Counted from the stretch's first letter, positions 16,332 through 25,317 are shown. The stretch: 64,000 bases of DNA from Flavobacteriales bacterium UBA2669 (GCA_002359215.1 DEMN01000013.1:211146-275145), one strand, 5' to 3'. Translations and numbers: made by a program. The notes: a model not told the origin generated them from the letters alone.

Positions 16332-18266
16332 CTAAGCCAACGCTTTGTTTTCAGCAGTTTCCATCATAGATTTTACTGTTTCAATTACTGCATCAGAATC
16401 ATATAAACATTCTGCATAAAGTTCTTCTTGAGTTCCGTGGTCAACAAACTTATCGGGTATGCCTAATCTTTTTATTTGTGCCTGATAATTATTATCGGCC
16501 ATAAATTCTAAAACAGTACTTCCCAAGCCGCCCATGATACAACCGTCTTCTAAGGTAATTACCTTATTGAATTTAGTGAATACTTCGTGCAATAAAATTT
16601 CATCAATGGGTTTTACAAAACGCATATCGTAATGAGCTATACTAATATTGGCTGTTTCTTCCAATTTTTCAATGGCTTTTTTAGCTTCTAAACCTATTGG
16701 TCCAATAGATAAAATAGCTATATCCTCACCATTTTTCAGACGCTGGCCTGTTCCTATTTTTATTTTCTTAAAAGGTGTTTTCCAATTTACCATAGAACCG
16801 TTTCCTCTTGGGTAACGAATAGAAAAAGGACCGTTATTATCTGCTTGTGCTGTAAACATCAAGTTTCTTAAATCTTCTTCATTAATTGGTGAAGCCACTA
16901 TCATGTTAGGAATACATCTAAAGTACGCCAAATCATAAGCTCCGTGGTGCGTTGCTCCATCAGCTCCCACTACTCCACCTCTATCCAAACAAAATACAAC
17001 ATGTAAGTTTTGTAACGCTACATCGTGTATCACTTGGTCGTAAGCTCGCTGCATAAATGAGGAGTAAATGTTGCAAAATGGCACCAATCCCTGACTAGCC
17101 ATTCCTGCAGAAAAAGTAACTGCATGTTGTTCTGCAATACCTACATCAAAAGCTCTGTCGGGCATGGCTTTCATCATTATGTTTAATGAACATCCCGAAG
17201 GCATGGCAGGCGTTACTCCAACAATTTTATCGTTTTGTTCTGCTAATTCAACTATGGTATGTCCAAAAACATCCTGAAATTTAGGCGGCTGTGGACTTTT
17301 AGGAGCTATTTTTATGATTTCTCCTGTTTCTTTATTAAAAATACCCGGAGCATGCCACTGCGTTGTATCTCCTAATTCGGCAGGCTCGTACCCTTTACCT
17401 TTTTCAGTAATACAATGTAAAATTTTTGGTCCGGGAATATCTTTTAAATCTGCTAATACTTTGGCTAAGTAATTCACATCATGCCCATCAACAGGTCCGA
17501 AATACCTAAAGTTTAACGATTCAAATAAATTACTTTGCTTTAATAAGGTAGATTTTATTCCATTCTCAATTTTTTGAGCTATAGCTTGAGCATTTGGACC
17601 GAATTTACTAATTAACCCTAATAAATTCCAAACCTCATCTTTTACTTTATTATAAGTATGAGAAGTGGTTATATCTGTTAAATATTCTTTCAACGCCCCA
17701 ACATTCGGGTCGATAGACATGCAGTTATCATTAAGAATAACTAGTAAGTTAGTATCCTCACTTCCTCCATGGTTTAAACCTTCAAAAGCCAATCCTGCAG
17801 TCATAGAGCCATCACCAATAACAGCAATATGTTGTTTATTTTCTTTTTTATGACGTGATGCTACTGCCATACCTAAAGCAGCAGAAATAGAAGTAGAAGA
17901 ATGTCCTACAGCAAAAGTATCATATTCACTTTCAGATGGTTTTGGAAAACCACTAATTCCTTTGTAAATTCTGTTGGTATGAAAAACTGACCTTCTTCCG
18001 GTAAGGATTTTATGTCCGTAAGCTTGATGACCAACATCCCAAACAATTTTATCGTTGGGAGTATCAAAAACATAGTGTAAAGCTACAGTAAGCTCCACTA
18101 CACCTAAGCTTGCTCCAAAGTGTCCTCCTTTTTGAGAAACTACATCTACAATAAAATCTCTGAGTTCATTACAAAGTTGAGGCAGGTCATCCTCTGTTAT
18201 TTTCTCTCTTAAATCTTGGGGATAAATGATTTGCTCAAGGAGCTTTCCTGTTTGGTACTCTGCCAT
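16332..18266 (-). CDS. dxs: 1-deoxy-D-xylulose-5-phosphate synthase
   Basis: A 644-residue thiamine-diphosphate enzyme that condenses pyruvate and glyceraldehyde 3-phosphate in the first step of the methylerythritol phosphate isoprenoid route. It shows KGGHFGASLGVVELTVALH, the DVGHQAYGHKILTGR segment, the ThDP/Mg motif GDGSMTAGLAFEGLNHGG ... NDNCMSID, the pyrimidine-domain glutamate in DVGIAEQHAVTFSAGMA, and DRGGVVGADGATHHG. Length is normal. ispF of the same pathway is at 45064. The promoter is a TTG/TAATTTCG pair just upstream. Two envelope-protein genes follow closely. Confidence 0.96.
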   Translation of the reverse strand: MAEYQTGKLLEQIIYPQDLREKITEDDLPQLCNELRDFIVDVVSQKGGHFGASLGVVELTVALHYVFDTPNDKIVWDVGHQAYGHKILTGRRSVFHTNRIYKGISGFPKPSESEYDTFAVGHSSTSISAALGMAVASRHKKENKQHIAVIGDGSMTAGLAFEGLNHGGSEDTNLLVILNDNCMSIDPNVGALKEYLTDITTSHTYNKVKDEVWNLLGLISKFGPNAQAIAQKIENGIKSTLLKQSNLFESLNFRYFGPVDGHDVNYLAKVLADLKDIPGPKILHCITEKGKGYEPAELGDTTQWHAPGIFNKETGEIIKIAPKSPQPPKFQDVFGHTIVELAEQNDKIVGVTPAMPSGCSLNIMMKAMPDRAFDVGIAEQHAVTFSAGMASQGLVPFCNIYSSFMQRAYDQVIHDVALQNLHVVFCLDRGGVVGADGATHHGAYDLAYFRCIPNMIVASPINEEDLRNLMFTAQADNNGPFSIRYPRGNGSMVNWKTPFKKIKIGTGQRLKNGEDIAILSIGPIGLEAKKAIEKLEETANISIAHYDMRFVKPIDEILLHEVFTKFNKVITLEDGCIMGGLGSTVLEFMADNNYQAQIKRLGIPDKFVDHGTQEELYAECLYDSDAVIETVKSMMETAENKALA

Positions 18267-18294
18267 GTATAATCCGTTCTTAAAAATCTACTTA

Positions 18295-18326
18295 CGAAAT
18301 TACGTCTTTTTTAATTTTACCTACAA
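18295..18326 (-). promoter_or_regulatory. Promoter of dxs (TAnnTTCG variant)
   Basis: On the minus strand, TTG at 18326-18324 and TAATTTCG at 18302-18295 are 21 bases apart. The -7 box is one base off TAnnTTTG. The dxs ATG is 28 bases downstream. Confidence 0.5.
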
Positions 18327-18367
18327 CGTTTTTTCAGAAAGAAATTACTAATAGTTGTTAATAACTG

Positions 18368-19504
18368 TTACTTTCTTAGAGTAATAGATTTTTTAATTTC
18401 ATAAGGTTTGTTGTCCTCTCCTAAAGCATTAACAACCAAAAAGTAGATTCCATCAGAAACAAACTGATTATTCATATCTTTACCATCCCAAAACCCTGAA
18501 ATAGTATTCCATTCAAAAATAATAGTTCCATTTTGATTGTATACAACCGCTTTAAACTCTTTAATATTTTCTCCTTCTATTAGTAAAATATCGTTCTTAC
18601 CATCTCCATTAGGAGTGAAAATATTTTGAATATCTGAAATAGAAGATTTTATAGCCGATAAAACTTCAATGTTTTCGGTAATGGTTTTCGTTTTCCCTTG
18701 TTTATCTTTTACAGTAAGCAATACTTCATATTTACCCGGATTATCAAATGTATGATATACATTTTCACCCGATTTAGTTGTGCCATCAACATGCCATTGA
18801 TAATCGGCAGCTTCTCCAACAACGTTGAACTCAACATAAAGTGGAGCATCGCCTTTTTTGGTACTTGCTTTCAATTTAACATTTGCTAATACATCTACTT
18901 TTGGAGTATTGGTTGTTGACGATTGAGTTGGTGGTGTATTGGTACTTGTTACCACCGTACTTTGTTGTGTTTGTGTTTCTTTATTATTTTCAACAACAGT
19001 ACTGCTAGGTGTTGTAGTAGTTTCAGTTGTATTATTGTTGTTTACAGTATTGCTCGAATTATTTTTTTCGTTAGAAGTAAGGTCTTTATCCTCCACTTCA
19101 TTTTGTTGAGGAGTTACCACATTACTTCCATTTTCAGTAGTGTTGTTTTCTGTTGTTAATGATGTTTCAGTCGCTGTCTCTTTAATATTTTTTGGAACTA
19201 AGCTTTCAGTTATCACTTGGTTTTCAGCAACTTCATTATTGTTAGTCGGTTCATCTTTAAATGCATTGTAAATTAACACCGAAGAGGTAACTACAACTGC
19301 AGATGTAATAGTAGCTGCGGCAATTTTAAAGAAAGCACTTTTAGCAGCAAAACCTCCTGCATTTCCTGCAGATGAAGATGCGGATGAAGCTGGTGAGTTA
19401 ATAGACTGCTGTATATTATTCCATACAGAAGCATCAACATTGGCTTCGTAATTTTCAAAGGTATCTTTAAAAAGTTGTTCTATATTTTCAAATTCTTTTT
19501 TCAT
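18368..19504 (-). CDS. Putative anti-sigma factor fused to PKD and T9SS type B C-terminal domain
   Basis: A 378-residue single-pass membrane protein. Residues 1-35 (ENIEQLFKDTFENYEANVDASVWNNIQQ) match the short N-terminal region of Bacteroidota anti-sigma-type proteins. A membrane segment lies at about 58-82 (IAAATITSAVVVTSSVLIY). Next is a long Thr/Asn/Ser/Gln-rich linker (about 85-210), a PKD-like domain (about 210-290, EYNVVGEAADYQWHVDG is near its start) and a CHU_C gliding-type domain (about 293-378, IQNIFTPNGDGKNDILLIEG). It lies 22 bases after an ECF sigma gene. I infer that the cytoplasmic N-terminus holds the sigma factor and the outer domains sense the envelope. There is no cleavable signal peptide, so the type B domain is unlikely to act as a normal export signal here. 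Confidence 0.7.
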   Translation of the reverse strand: MKKEFENIEQLFKDTFENYEANVDASVWNNIQQSINSPASSASSSAGNAGGFAAKSAFFKIAAATITSAVVVTSSVLIYNAFKDEPTNNNEVAENQVITESLVPKNIKETATETSLTTENNTTENGSNVVTPQQNEVEDKDLTSNEKNNSSNTVNNNNTTETTTTPSSTVVENNKETQTQQSTVVTSTNTPPTQSSTTNTPKVDVLANVKLKASTKKGDAPLYVEFNVVGEAADYQWHVDGTTKSGENVYHTFDNPGKYEVLLTVKDKQGKTKTITENIEVLSAIKSSISDIQNIFTPNGDGKNDILLIEGENIKEFKAVVYNQNGTIIFEWNTISGFWDGKDMNNQFVSDGIYFLVVNALGEDNKPYEIKKSITLRK

Positions 19505-19526
19505 CTTAATTTTTGTGTGAGATAAT

Positions 19527-20072
19527 TTATCTCGTAATCGCTTCTTTCATTAATAAATTTTGCAAACAAACTCTAGCTCTAGAATATTGAGACTTAGAAG
19601 TATTTACTGTAATGCCTAATTGTTCTGCAATTTCTTTATGCGAATAGCCTTCTATAGCATACATATTAAAAACTGTTCTGAACCCTGTTGGCATTTGCTG
19701 AATAATTTTTAGTAAATCTTCTGCTTTTAAATCATCCAACGCATTGGCATCATTATTAGCTAGTAAAAAATCTACTTTTTCTATGTCAATATTCTCGTTG
19801 TTTTTCTTGTTTTTTCTGATATTGTCTAAAGCAGTATTTACCACTACCCTTCTAATCCAACCTTCTAAAGAGCCTTCTCCATTATAAGTATCTAGTTTTT
19901 CAAAAACCTTTATAAACCCCATTTGTAAAACATCTTGGGCTTCATCATGGTCTTTGGTATATCTAAGGCAAACTCCCATCATTCTTTTAGAGTAATACTC
20001 GAACAAATGCTTTTGTGCTGATGAATTATTCTTCAAGCACTCTACCACTAATTGCTCTTCACTCCATTTCAT
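19527..20072 (-). CDS. ECF-family RNA polymerase sigma factor
   Basis: A 181-residue sigma-70 of the ECF group. Region 2 (about residues 22-90) includes FEYYSKRMMGVCLRYTKDHDEAQDVLQMGFIKVF and the -10-binding GEGSLEGWIRRVVVNTALDNIRK. Region 4 (about 125-175) has MPTGFRTVFNMYAIEGYSHKEIAEQLGITVNTSKSQYSRARVCLQ with its helix-turn-helix. It is followed by the membrane partner gene 22 bases on, the usual arrangement for a sigma/anti-sigma operon. No TAnnTTTG box is visible upstream, which would fit autoregulation through a different promoter. A GGAGTT...AACTCC inverted repeat lies about 45-75 bases upstream. Confidence 0.92.
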   Translation of the reverse strand: MKWSEEQLVVECLKNNSSAQKHLFEYYSKRMMGVCLRYTKDHDEAQDVLQMGFIKVFEKLDTYNGEGSLEGWIRRVVVNTALDNIRKNKKNNENIDIEKVDFLLANNDANALDDLKAEDLLKIIQQMPTGFRTVFNMYAIEGYSHKEIAEQLGITVNTSKSQYSRARVCLQNLLMKEAITR

Positions 20073-20174
20073 TTTTTACAGAAGATGTTTGTTTATTGAA
20101 AAAGGTTGCATTAGGAGTTGTTAAGAAATCCTAAATTTATTAACTCCCTTATTTTTCATAAAGTTAATGAAAAA

Positions 20175-20202
20175 TAAAACACCGAGATAACTCAGTGTTT
20201 TA
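20175..20202 (-). terminator. Intrinsic terminator of purB
   Basis: TAAAACACCGAG (20175-20186) pairs with CTCAGTGTTTTA (20191-20202) with one C/A mismatch and a 4-base loop. Read on the minus strand it lies 28 bases after the purB stop and is followed by TTTTTC. Confidence 0.65.
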
Positions 20203-20230
20203 TAATTTTAAAAAATATTTTTATTATTAC

Positions 20231-21592
20231 TTAAAACAAATCAACACCGGTAAAGGTTGATGGCGATATTTTTTTCAATTCTGCCTTAATTTGATCATTC
20301 ACATTTAAGGTCTCGATAAAATCCGCTATGGAAGTAGCTGTAATTTTTGTATTGGTTCTTGTAAGTTCCTTTAAGGCTTCGTAAGGTTTTGGGTAACCTT
20401 CTCTTCTCAATACTGTTTGAATAGCCTCAGCAACTACCGCCCAATTATTTTCTAAATCTTCAGCAATTTTAGCTTCATTTATTAATAATTTTTTCCAGCC
20501 TTTTTGTAGCGACTGAAGTGCTAAAACAGTATGTCCTATTGGCATTCCAACATTTCTTAATACTGTTGAATCTGTTAAATCTCTTTGTAAACGAGAGATA
20601 GGCAATTTTGCTGCTAAATGCTCAAAAAGTGCATTGGCAATACCTAAATTTCCTTCGGCATTTTCAAAATCTATGGGATTTACCTTATGTGGCATAGCCG
20701 AAGATCCTATTTCTCCTTCTTTAATTTTTTGTTTAAAGTAATCCATAGAAACATAGGCCCAAATATCTCTACTTAAATCTACTAAAATGGTATTAATACG
20801 TTTTTGAGCATCGAATAAAGCTGCTAAATTATCGTAATGTTCAATTTGTGTAGTAATTTGAGAACGTTGTAAACCTAGTTTATCTTTAGCAAAATCATTA
20901 GCAAATTTAATCCAGTTTATTTGTGGGTAAGCTACATGGTGTGCATTAAAATTACCTGTTGCTCCACCAAATTTTGCAGCAAAAGGTATGCTTTTTAATT
21001 GTGCTAACTGAACTTCTAAACGTTCAATAAAAACAGCTATTTCTTTACCTAATTTTGTTGGAGAAGCTGGTTGTCCATGTGTTCTTGCCAACATAGGAAC
21101 ATTTCTCCAATCTTTAGCACTTTCTTTTAACATGGTAATGATTGAGTTCAACAACGGAAGATATTCTTCTTGAAGTGCTTCTTTAATTGACATTGGCACA
21201 GAAGTGTTGTTAATATCTTGAGAAGTTAGTCCAAAATGAACAAACTCTTTATATTCAATAGGAACGCCAAGTTCATCAAATTTTTCTTTAATAAAATACT
21301 CTACTGCTTTTACATCATGATTGGTAATTTTTTCTGTGTCTTTTATTTTTTGAGCATCTGCCAAAGAAAACTGTTTGTAGATAGCTCGTAACGGCTCAAA
21401 TAAATCTTTATTTATTCCATTTAACTGTGGTAATGGCAACTCACATAGAGCAATAAAATATTCAATTTCAACTTTTATTCTATAATTGATTAATGCCGCT
21501 TCAGAAAAAAAAGGGGCTAATTTTGCTCCTGCATTTCTATACCTTCCATCGAGTGGGGAAACAGCAGTAAGTGGTGATAATTCCATAGTCAT
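20231..21592 (-). CDS. purB: Adenylosuccinate lyase
   Basis: A 453-residue enzyme that releases fumarate from SAICAR and from adenylosuccinate in purine synthesis. The N-terminus shows the PurB hallmark SPLDGRYRNAG. The fumarase-superfamily signature is GEIGSSAMPHKVNPIDFENAEGN, with LTSQDINNTSVP and ARTHGQPASPTKLGKE active-site regions. This is the long, E. coli-like form. The frame is open for 20 more codons upstream, but those would lie across the TAAATTTG promoter box (21611-21618) and match nothing in the family. The ATG at 21592 (or 21586, two codons later) is chosen. A terminator follows. Confidence 0.95.
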   Translation of the reverse strand: MTMELSPLTAVSPLDGRYRNAGAKLAPFFSEAALINYRIKVEIEYFIALCELPLPQLNGINKDLFEPLRAIYKQFSLADAQKIKDTEKITNHDVKAVEYFIKEKFDELGVPIEYKEFVHFGLTSQDINNTSVPMSIKEALQEEYLPLLNSIITMLKESAKDWRNVPMLARTHGQPASPTKLGKEIAVFIERLEVQLAQLKSIPFAAKFGGATGNFNAHHVAYPQINWIKFANDFAKDKLGLQRSQITTQIEHYDNLAALFDAQKRINTILVDLSRDIWAYVSMDYFKQKIKEGEIGSSAMPHKVNPIDFENAEGNLGIANALFEHLAAKLPISRLQRDLTDSTVLRNVGMPIGHTVLALQSLQKGWKKLLINEAKIAEDLENNWAVVAEAIQTVLRREGYPKPYEALKELTRTNTKITATSIADFIETLNVNDQIKAELKKISPSTFTGVDLF

Positions 21593-21610
21593 TAAATTTA
21601 AAAAAAAGAA

Positions 21611-21618
21611 CAAATTTA
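21611..21618 (-). promoter_or_regulatory. -7 box of the purB promoter
   Basis: TAAATTTG on the minus strand, 18 bases before the ATG at 21592. It also rules out the far-upstream start at 21652. Confidence 0.5.
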
Positions 21619-21685
21619 TACCTTTTGAAACTATTAAACCCACATTATGCAATAGAAAATAAAGAATTTCTTTAACCCAACGTTT

Positions 21686-21976
21686 TTAGTTTTTTTTATT
21701 AGGTTTCTCAGATATAATTTCTGTCATAAAAGATTTTTGTTGTCGAGTAGCTATAATTGTATCGTTTATTGTATCTTTATAACTTTTAATTGGGGTTATT
21801 TTCTTTAATATCTCAATTAATTTATTATTCTGTTGTAGCAAGTTTTCTGTCAATTTTATTAACTCATCTGTAGTGTAGATTTTATTGGTGATTTTTTTAT
21901 CTTTGGTTGACTTTGCCATGATAGTTATTAATTCATCAATTTCATTTTTTTCGAGCCAAACAATAAATGGTGTCAT
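21686..21976 (-). CDS. Small coiled-coil protein divergent from an HTH regulator
   Basis: A 96-residue lysine-rich protein; I do not recognise a family. It is predicted soluble. A central amphipathic helix (TTDELIKLTENLLQQNNKLIEILKKI, about residues 35-60) has leucines and isoleucines at heptad spacing. The same kind of segment ends the divergent HTH protein (KEIEALIKLLEKQQEVNKLILEKLIHL). The start at 21976 is the first ATG; an alternative ATG at 21919 would remove 19 residues. The gap to the HTH gene is 180 bases and very AT-rich. Possible roles are a binding partner or target of the regulator; both are guesses. Confidence 0.5.
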   Translation of the reverse strand: MTPFIVWLEKNEIDELITIMAKSTKDKKITNKIYTTDELIKLTENLLQQNNKLIEILKKITPIKSYKDTINDTIIATRQQKSFMTEIISEKPNKKN

Positions 21977-22156
21977 AATTTTTTTATTTTAGTAGTTTAA
22001 AATTCATTTAAAAACAAAATGCAACAAATTTTCAATAAATGTAATAAAATTTCATTAAAAGAAAAGAAATGATTCGGTTTTTTTACAAAAAAGTTATAAA
22101 AAAGAGAATTCACCTAAACATACTAAGTATTTTTATTTAATTAAAAAATAAATTCA

Positions 22157-22543
22157 ATGTCTATCAATAACATCTTAAAAAAAATAAAACTTGCTAGAAT
22201 AAATAAAAATTATTCCCAAAAAGATATGGCTGAAAAGCTAATGATATCAATCCCTACTTATTCTAGGTTTGAGCGTGGTATTACCAAAACAAATTATAAT
22301 TTTCTAACAAAAGTTTGTAATTTATTAGGTATAAACATTAACCTTTTAGATACAGCAATAGATATGGACTTAGTAGAAGATTTTCTTCCTGTTTATGAAA
22401 CTACATCATCAAAAATAACTACTACCACAGGTTCTATATCTCAAAAAGAAATAGAGGCTCTTATTAAATTACTCGAAAAACAACAAGAGGTTAATAAACT
22501 AATTTTAGAAAAATTAATTCACTTAAAAGCTAAGAGTATCTAA
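22157..22543 (+). CDS. XRE-family helix-turn-helix protein with C-terminal coiled coil
   Basis: A 128-residue DNA-binding protein. Residues about 5-65 form a Cro/C1-type helix-turn-helix (IKLARINKNYSQKDMAEKLMISIPTYSRFERGITKTNYNFLTKVCNLLGI). A linker rich in Thr and Ser (SSKITTTTGSISQ) leads to a leucine-zipper-like helix (about 98-124) that probably dimerises the protein. It is divergent from the 96-residue coiled-coil gene, the common layout of a regulator and its target. Its last 21 bases overlap the 3' end of the convergent hydrolase gene. I see no integrase or phage genes nearby. Confidence 0.82.
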   Translation: MSINNILKKIKLARINKNYSQKDMAEKLMISIPTYSRFERGITKTNYNFLTKVCNLLGININLLDTAIDMDLVEDFLPVYETTSSKITTTTGSISQKEIEALIKLLEKQQEVNKLILEKLIHLKAKSI

Positions 22544-23293
22544 TACCAACCCATCATAAGCCAACTCAATAAAATTGGGTAGTTCTTTCTGAACTTCTTT
22601 ATGCTTTCCCATTAAATGGCTAATGTGAATTAAATATGCTTTTTTAGGATTGAGCATTTTTAATAGTTCAACTGCTTCATCTAAATTATAATGAGATATA
22701 TGTTTTTCTTTTCTAAGTGCATCTAAAACAATAATTTCTGCTCCTTTAATCTTTTCTAATTCCTCATCATCAATTTTATTAGCATCGGTGATGTAGGCAA
22801 AATTGTCTACTCTAAAAGCTTTTACAGGCATTTTATAGTGCCAAACACTTATAGGAATTAAATCAATATCGCCAATAGTAAAAGGTGTATCATCAATAGT
22901 ATGTAGCTTTAATTCTGGTACTCCGGGATATTTATATTCGGAAAAAGCATAATGAAATTCTCTTATTAATGCCGACTGAACTTCTGAAGTAGCATAAATT
23001 GGCAATACACTTTTTTGTTTAAAATTAAACGCCCTTACATCATCTAAACCGGCAATATGATCTTTATGTTCATGAGTAAACACTACAGCATCTAGATGTT
23101 GCACATTTGCTCTTAACATTTGTTGTCTAAAATCAGGTCCTGTATCTATAACAATGGTAGTATTTTCTTTCTGGACTAAAACTGAAGTACGCAAGCGATT
23201 ATCTTTAGGACTATCAGACATACACACCTCACAGTTACAAGCTATAACTGGTACTCCTTGAGATGTTCCTGTTCCTAAAAATGTTATTCGCAT
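22523..23293 (-). CDS. MBL-fold metallohydrolase, PhnP-like
   Basis: A 256-residue metallo-beta-lactamase-fold phosphodiesterase. It starts MRITFLGTGTSQGVPVIAC. A structural zinc site like that of PhnP is suggested by CNCEVC (about residues 18-23). The catalytic dinuclear metal motif is THEHKDHIAG (about 79-88), with further ligands in WHYKMPVKAF, YITDANKI and ISHLMGKH. PhnP hydrolyses 5-phosphoribosyl 1,2-cyclic phosphate; Bacteroidota relatives occur without the phn phosphonate genes, as here, so the natural substrate is unclear. It starts 17 bases after the E1 fusion gene on the same strand and is probably in its operon. Confidence 0.85.
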   Translation of the reverse strand: MRITFLGTGTSQGVPVIACNCEVCMSDSPKDNRLRTSVLVQKENTTIVIDTGPDFRQQMLRANVQHLDAVVFTHEHKDHIAGLDDVRAFNFKQKSVLPIYATSEVQSALIREFHYAFSEYKYPGVPELKLHTIDDTPFTIGDIDLIPISVWHYKMPVKAFRVDNFAYITDANKIDDEELEKIKGAEIIVLDALRKEKHISHYNLDEAVELLKMLNPKKAYLIHISHLMGKHKEVQKELPNFIELAYDGLVLDTLSF

Positions 23294-23310
23294 CTTTATT
23301 TTTTAATAAA

Positions 23311-25296
23311 TTAAAAATCTACCAATGCTTTCAATGCTGTTATAAAGCGTTCTTTAGGCATAAAATTTTGCTCTAATTCTCCAATAAATGGTACAGGCGT
23401 ATCTAAACTCGCTACACGTTTTATTGGTGCATCTAAATATTCAAAGCAATTTTCGGTAATTAAAGCACTTAATTCTCCTCCTATTCCATTAAACATAGTG
23501 GCTTCATGTAAAATAATTACTCTGTTGGTTTTCTTTATAGAATTAAAAATGGTTTCCGTATCCAAAGGTACTAAAGTTCTTAAATCTATTAAATCTGCCG
23601 AAATTTCTGAGTTTGCATCTAACGTTTCTAATGCCCAATGTACGCCCATTCCATAAGTTACAATAGTTACTTGCTCTCCTTCTCTTACCAAACTTGCTTT
23701 ACCAAAAGGCAAGGTATAATAATCATCAGGAACTTCTTGTGTTATACTTCTATACAAGCCTTTATGCTCAAAATACATTACCGGATTTGGATCTTCAAAA
23801 GCAGTATTCAACAAGCCTTTAGCATCATAAGGAAAAGCAGGATAAACAATTTTTAATCCCGGAACTTGGGTAAACCAAGCTTCATTACTCTGAGAGTGAA
23901 ATGGACCTGCTGCCATACCTCCACCTGTTGGCATTCTTACTACCACATCTGCATTTTGTTGCCAACGGTAATAACTTTTAGCTAAATTATTACAAATTTG
24001 AGTAATACCTTCACTTACAAAGTCGGCAAACTGCATTTCTACCATGGCTTTTTGTCCGTTAATAGAAAGTCCTAAACCTGCCCCTAAAATAGCAGATTCG
24101 CAAAGCGGTGTATTTCTAACTCTTTCTTTACCAAATTGAGCTACAAAGCCATCCGTAATTTTAAAAACACCTCCATAATCTGCAATATCTTGCCCCATCA
24201 ATACCAAGTTTGGGTGTTTTTCCATGCTTTGTCTTAAGCCATCAGAAATAGCATCAATTAATCTTTTTTCTGATTTTTTTTCTGTTGCAGGTTTTGTTTC
24301 GGAAAAAGAAAATGGTGCATAAACATCATTCAATTCTGTTTGAAGGTCTGCTACAATTTTTGGTTCGTTATAAGCTTTTTCCCAATCTGTATTTATCTCT
24401 TCTTTTATCTCAGCTTTAATTGCTTCAATTTTGGCATTATCTAATACTTTTTCGGCTAACAAATAATTCTCATAATTTACCACAGGATCTTTTTGCTGCC
24501 ATTCATCCATCAACTCCTGAGGGACATACTTTGTGCCTGAAGCTTCTTCATGTCCACGCATTCTAAAAGTAAGTGCTTCAACTAAAACAGGTCGTGGTTT
24601 TTTACGAATAGATTCTGCTATCTGACTAATTTTATGGTAAACATCTAAAATATTATTTCCATCAATCAACTCTGTTTCAATGCCATAACCGATTCCTTTA
24701 TCCACAAAATTTTTACAAATAAATTGTTCACTAGATGGAGTTGATAATCCATAACCATTATTTTCTACTAAAATAATTACGGGTAATTGCCAAACAGCAG
24801 CAGTATTAATAGCTTCATGAAAATCTCCTTCACTGGCACCACCATCTCCGGTAAAAACTAAAGTAGCTTTTCCTTCATTATTCAACTTTTTGCCTAAAGC
24901 AATTCCATCAGCCACCCCCATTTGAGGTCCTAAATGAGAAATCATACCCACAATTTTATGCTCTTGTGTTCCGAAATGAAAAGAACGGTCTCTACCTTTA
25001 GTAAAACCATTCATTTTTCCTTGAAATTGTGAAAACAAGCGATGTAAAGGAATTTCTCTGCTGGTAAAAACACCTAAGTTTCTGTGCATAGGCAAAATAT
25101 ATTCATCTTTTTCTAATGCTAAGGCTGCTCCCACCGAAATAGCCTCCTGACCTATTCCTGAAAACCACTTTGATACTCTTCCCTGACGAAGCAAAATCAA
25201 CATTTTCTCTTCAATCAACCGTGGTTTTAATAAATTTTTATAAAGCTTAACAAGCTCTTCATCTGTATATTTTCTTCTGTTAAATGTCAACGCCAT
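23311..25296 (-). CDS. 2-oxoacid dehydrogenase E1, fused alpha and beta subunits
   Basis: A 661-residue thiamine-diphosphate enzyme that decarboxylates a 2-oxo acid (branched-chain type or pyruvate). Residues about 1-320 are the alpha part, with GQEAISVGAALAL, the phosphorylation-loop-like HFGTQEHKIVGMISHLGPQ and the ThDP motif TGDGGASEGDFHEAINTA ... ENNGYGLS. Residues about 345-661 are the beta part: IDAISDGLRQSMEKHPNLVLMGQDIADYGG, then FADFVSEGITQICN and RMPTGGGMAAGPFHSQSNEAWF. Fusion of both subunits is common for this family in Flavobacteriia. No E2 or E3 gene is adjacent. The ATG at 25296 is used; a TTG 24 bases upstream would overlap the TAAATTTG promoter box. Confidence 0.93.
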   Translation of the reverse strand: MALTFNRRKYTDEELVKLYKNLLKPRLIEEKMLILLRQGRVSKWFSGIGQEAISVGAALALEKDEYILPMHRNLGVFTSREIPLHRLFSQFQGKMNGFTKGRDRSFHFGTQEHKIVGMISHLGPQMGVADGIALGKKLNNEGKATLVFTGDGGASEGDFHEAINTAAVWQLPVIILVENNGYGLSTPSSEQFICKNFVDKGIGYGIETELIDGNNILDVYHKISQIAESIRKKPRPVLVEALTFRMRGHEEASGTKYVPQELMDEWQQKDPVVNYENYLLAEKVLDNAKIEAIKAEIKEEINTDWEKAYNEPKIVADLQTELNDVYAPFSFSETKPATEKKSEKRLIDAISDGLRQSMEKHPNLVLMGQDIADYGGVFKITDGFVAQFGKERVRNTPLCESAILGAGLGLSINGQKAMVEMQFADFVSEGITQICNNLAKSYYRWQQNADVVVRMPTGGGMAAGPFHSQSNEAWFTQVPGLKIVYPAFPYDAKGLLNTAFEDPNPVMYFEHKGLYRSITQEVPDDYYTLPFGKASLVREGEQVTIVTYGMGVHWALETLDANSEISADLIDLRTLVPLDTETIFNSIKKTNRVIILHEATMFNGIGGELSALITENCFEYLDAPIKRVASLDTPVPFIGELEQNFMPKERFITALKALVDF

Positions 25297-25317
25297 AAGT
25301 TGTATGTTTTGAAGTGC

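Noticed and set aside
18368..19504. A standard T9SS type B secreted protein
   Set aside because: The hydrophobic segment begins near residue 57 after a cytoplasmic-type N-terminus, so it is a membrane anchor and not a cleavable signal peptide.
20151..20175. ATTTTTCAT/ATGAAAAAT inverted repeat as a second terminator
   Set aside because: It lacks G-C pairs and overlaps the edge of the purB terminator; chance is likely in such AT-rich sequence.
21593..21652. A start 20 codons upstream for purB
   Set aside because: It lies ahead of the promoter box, and the extra residues are not found in PurB proteins.
21686..22543. A toxin-antitoxin module or phage remnant
   Set aside because: The genes are divergent rather than in one operon, no toxin fold is recognisable and no phage or integrase gene is near.
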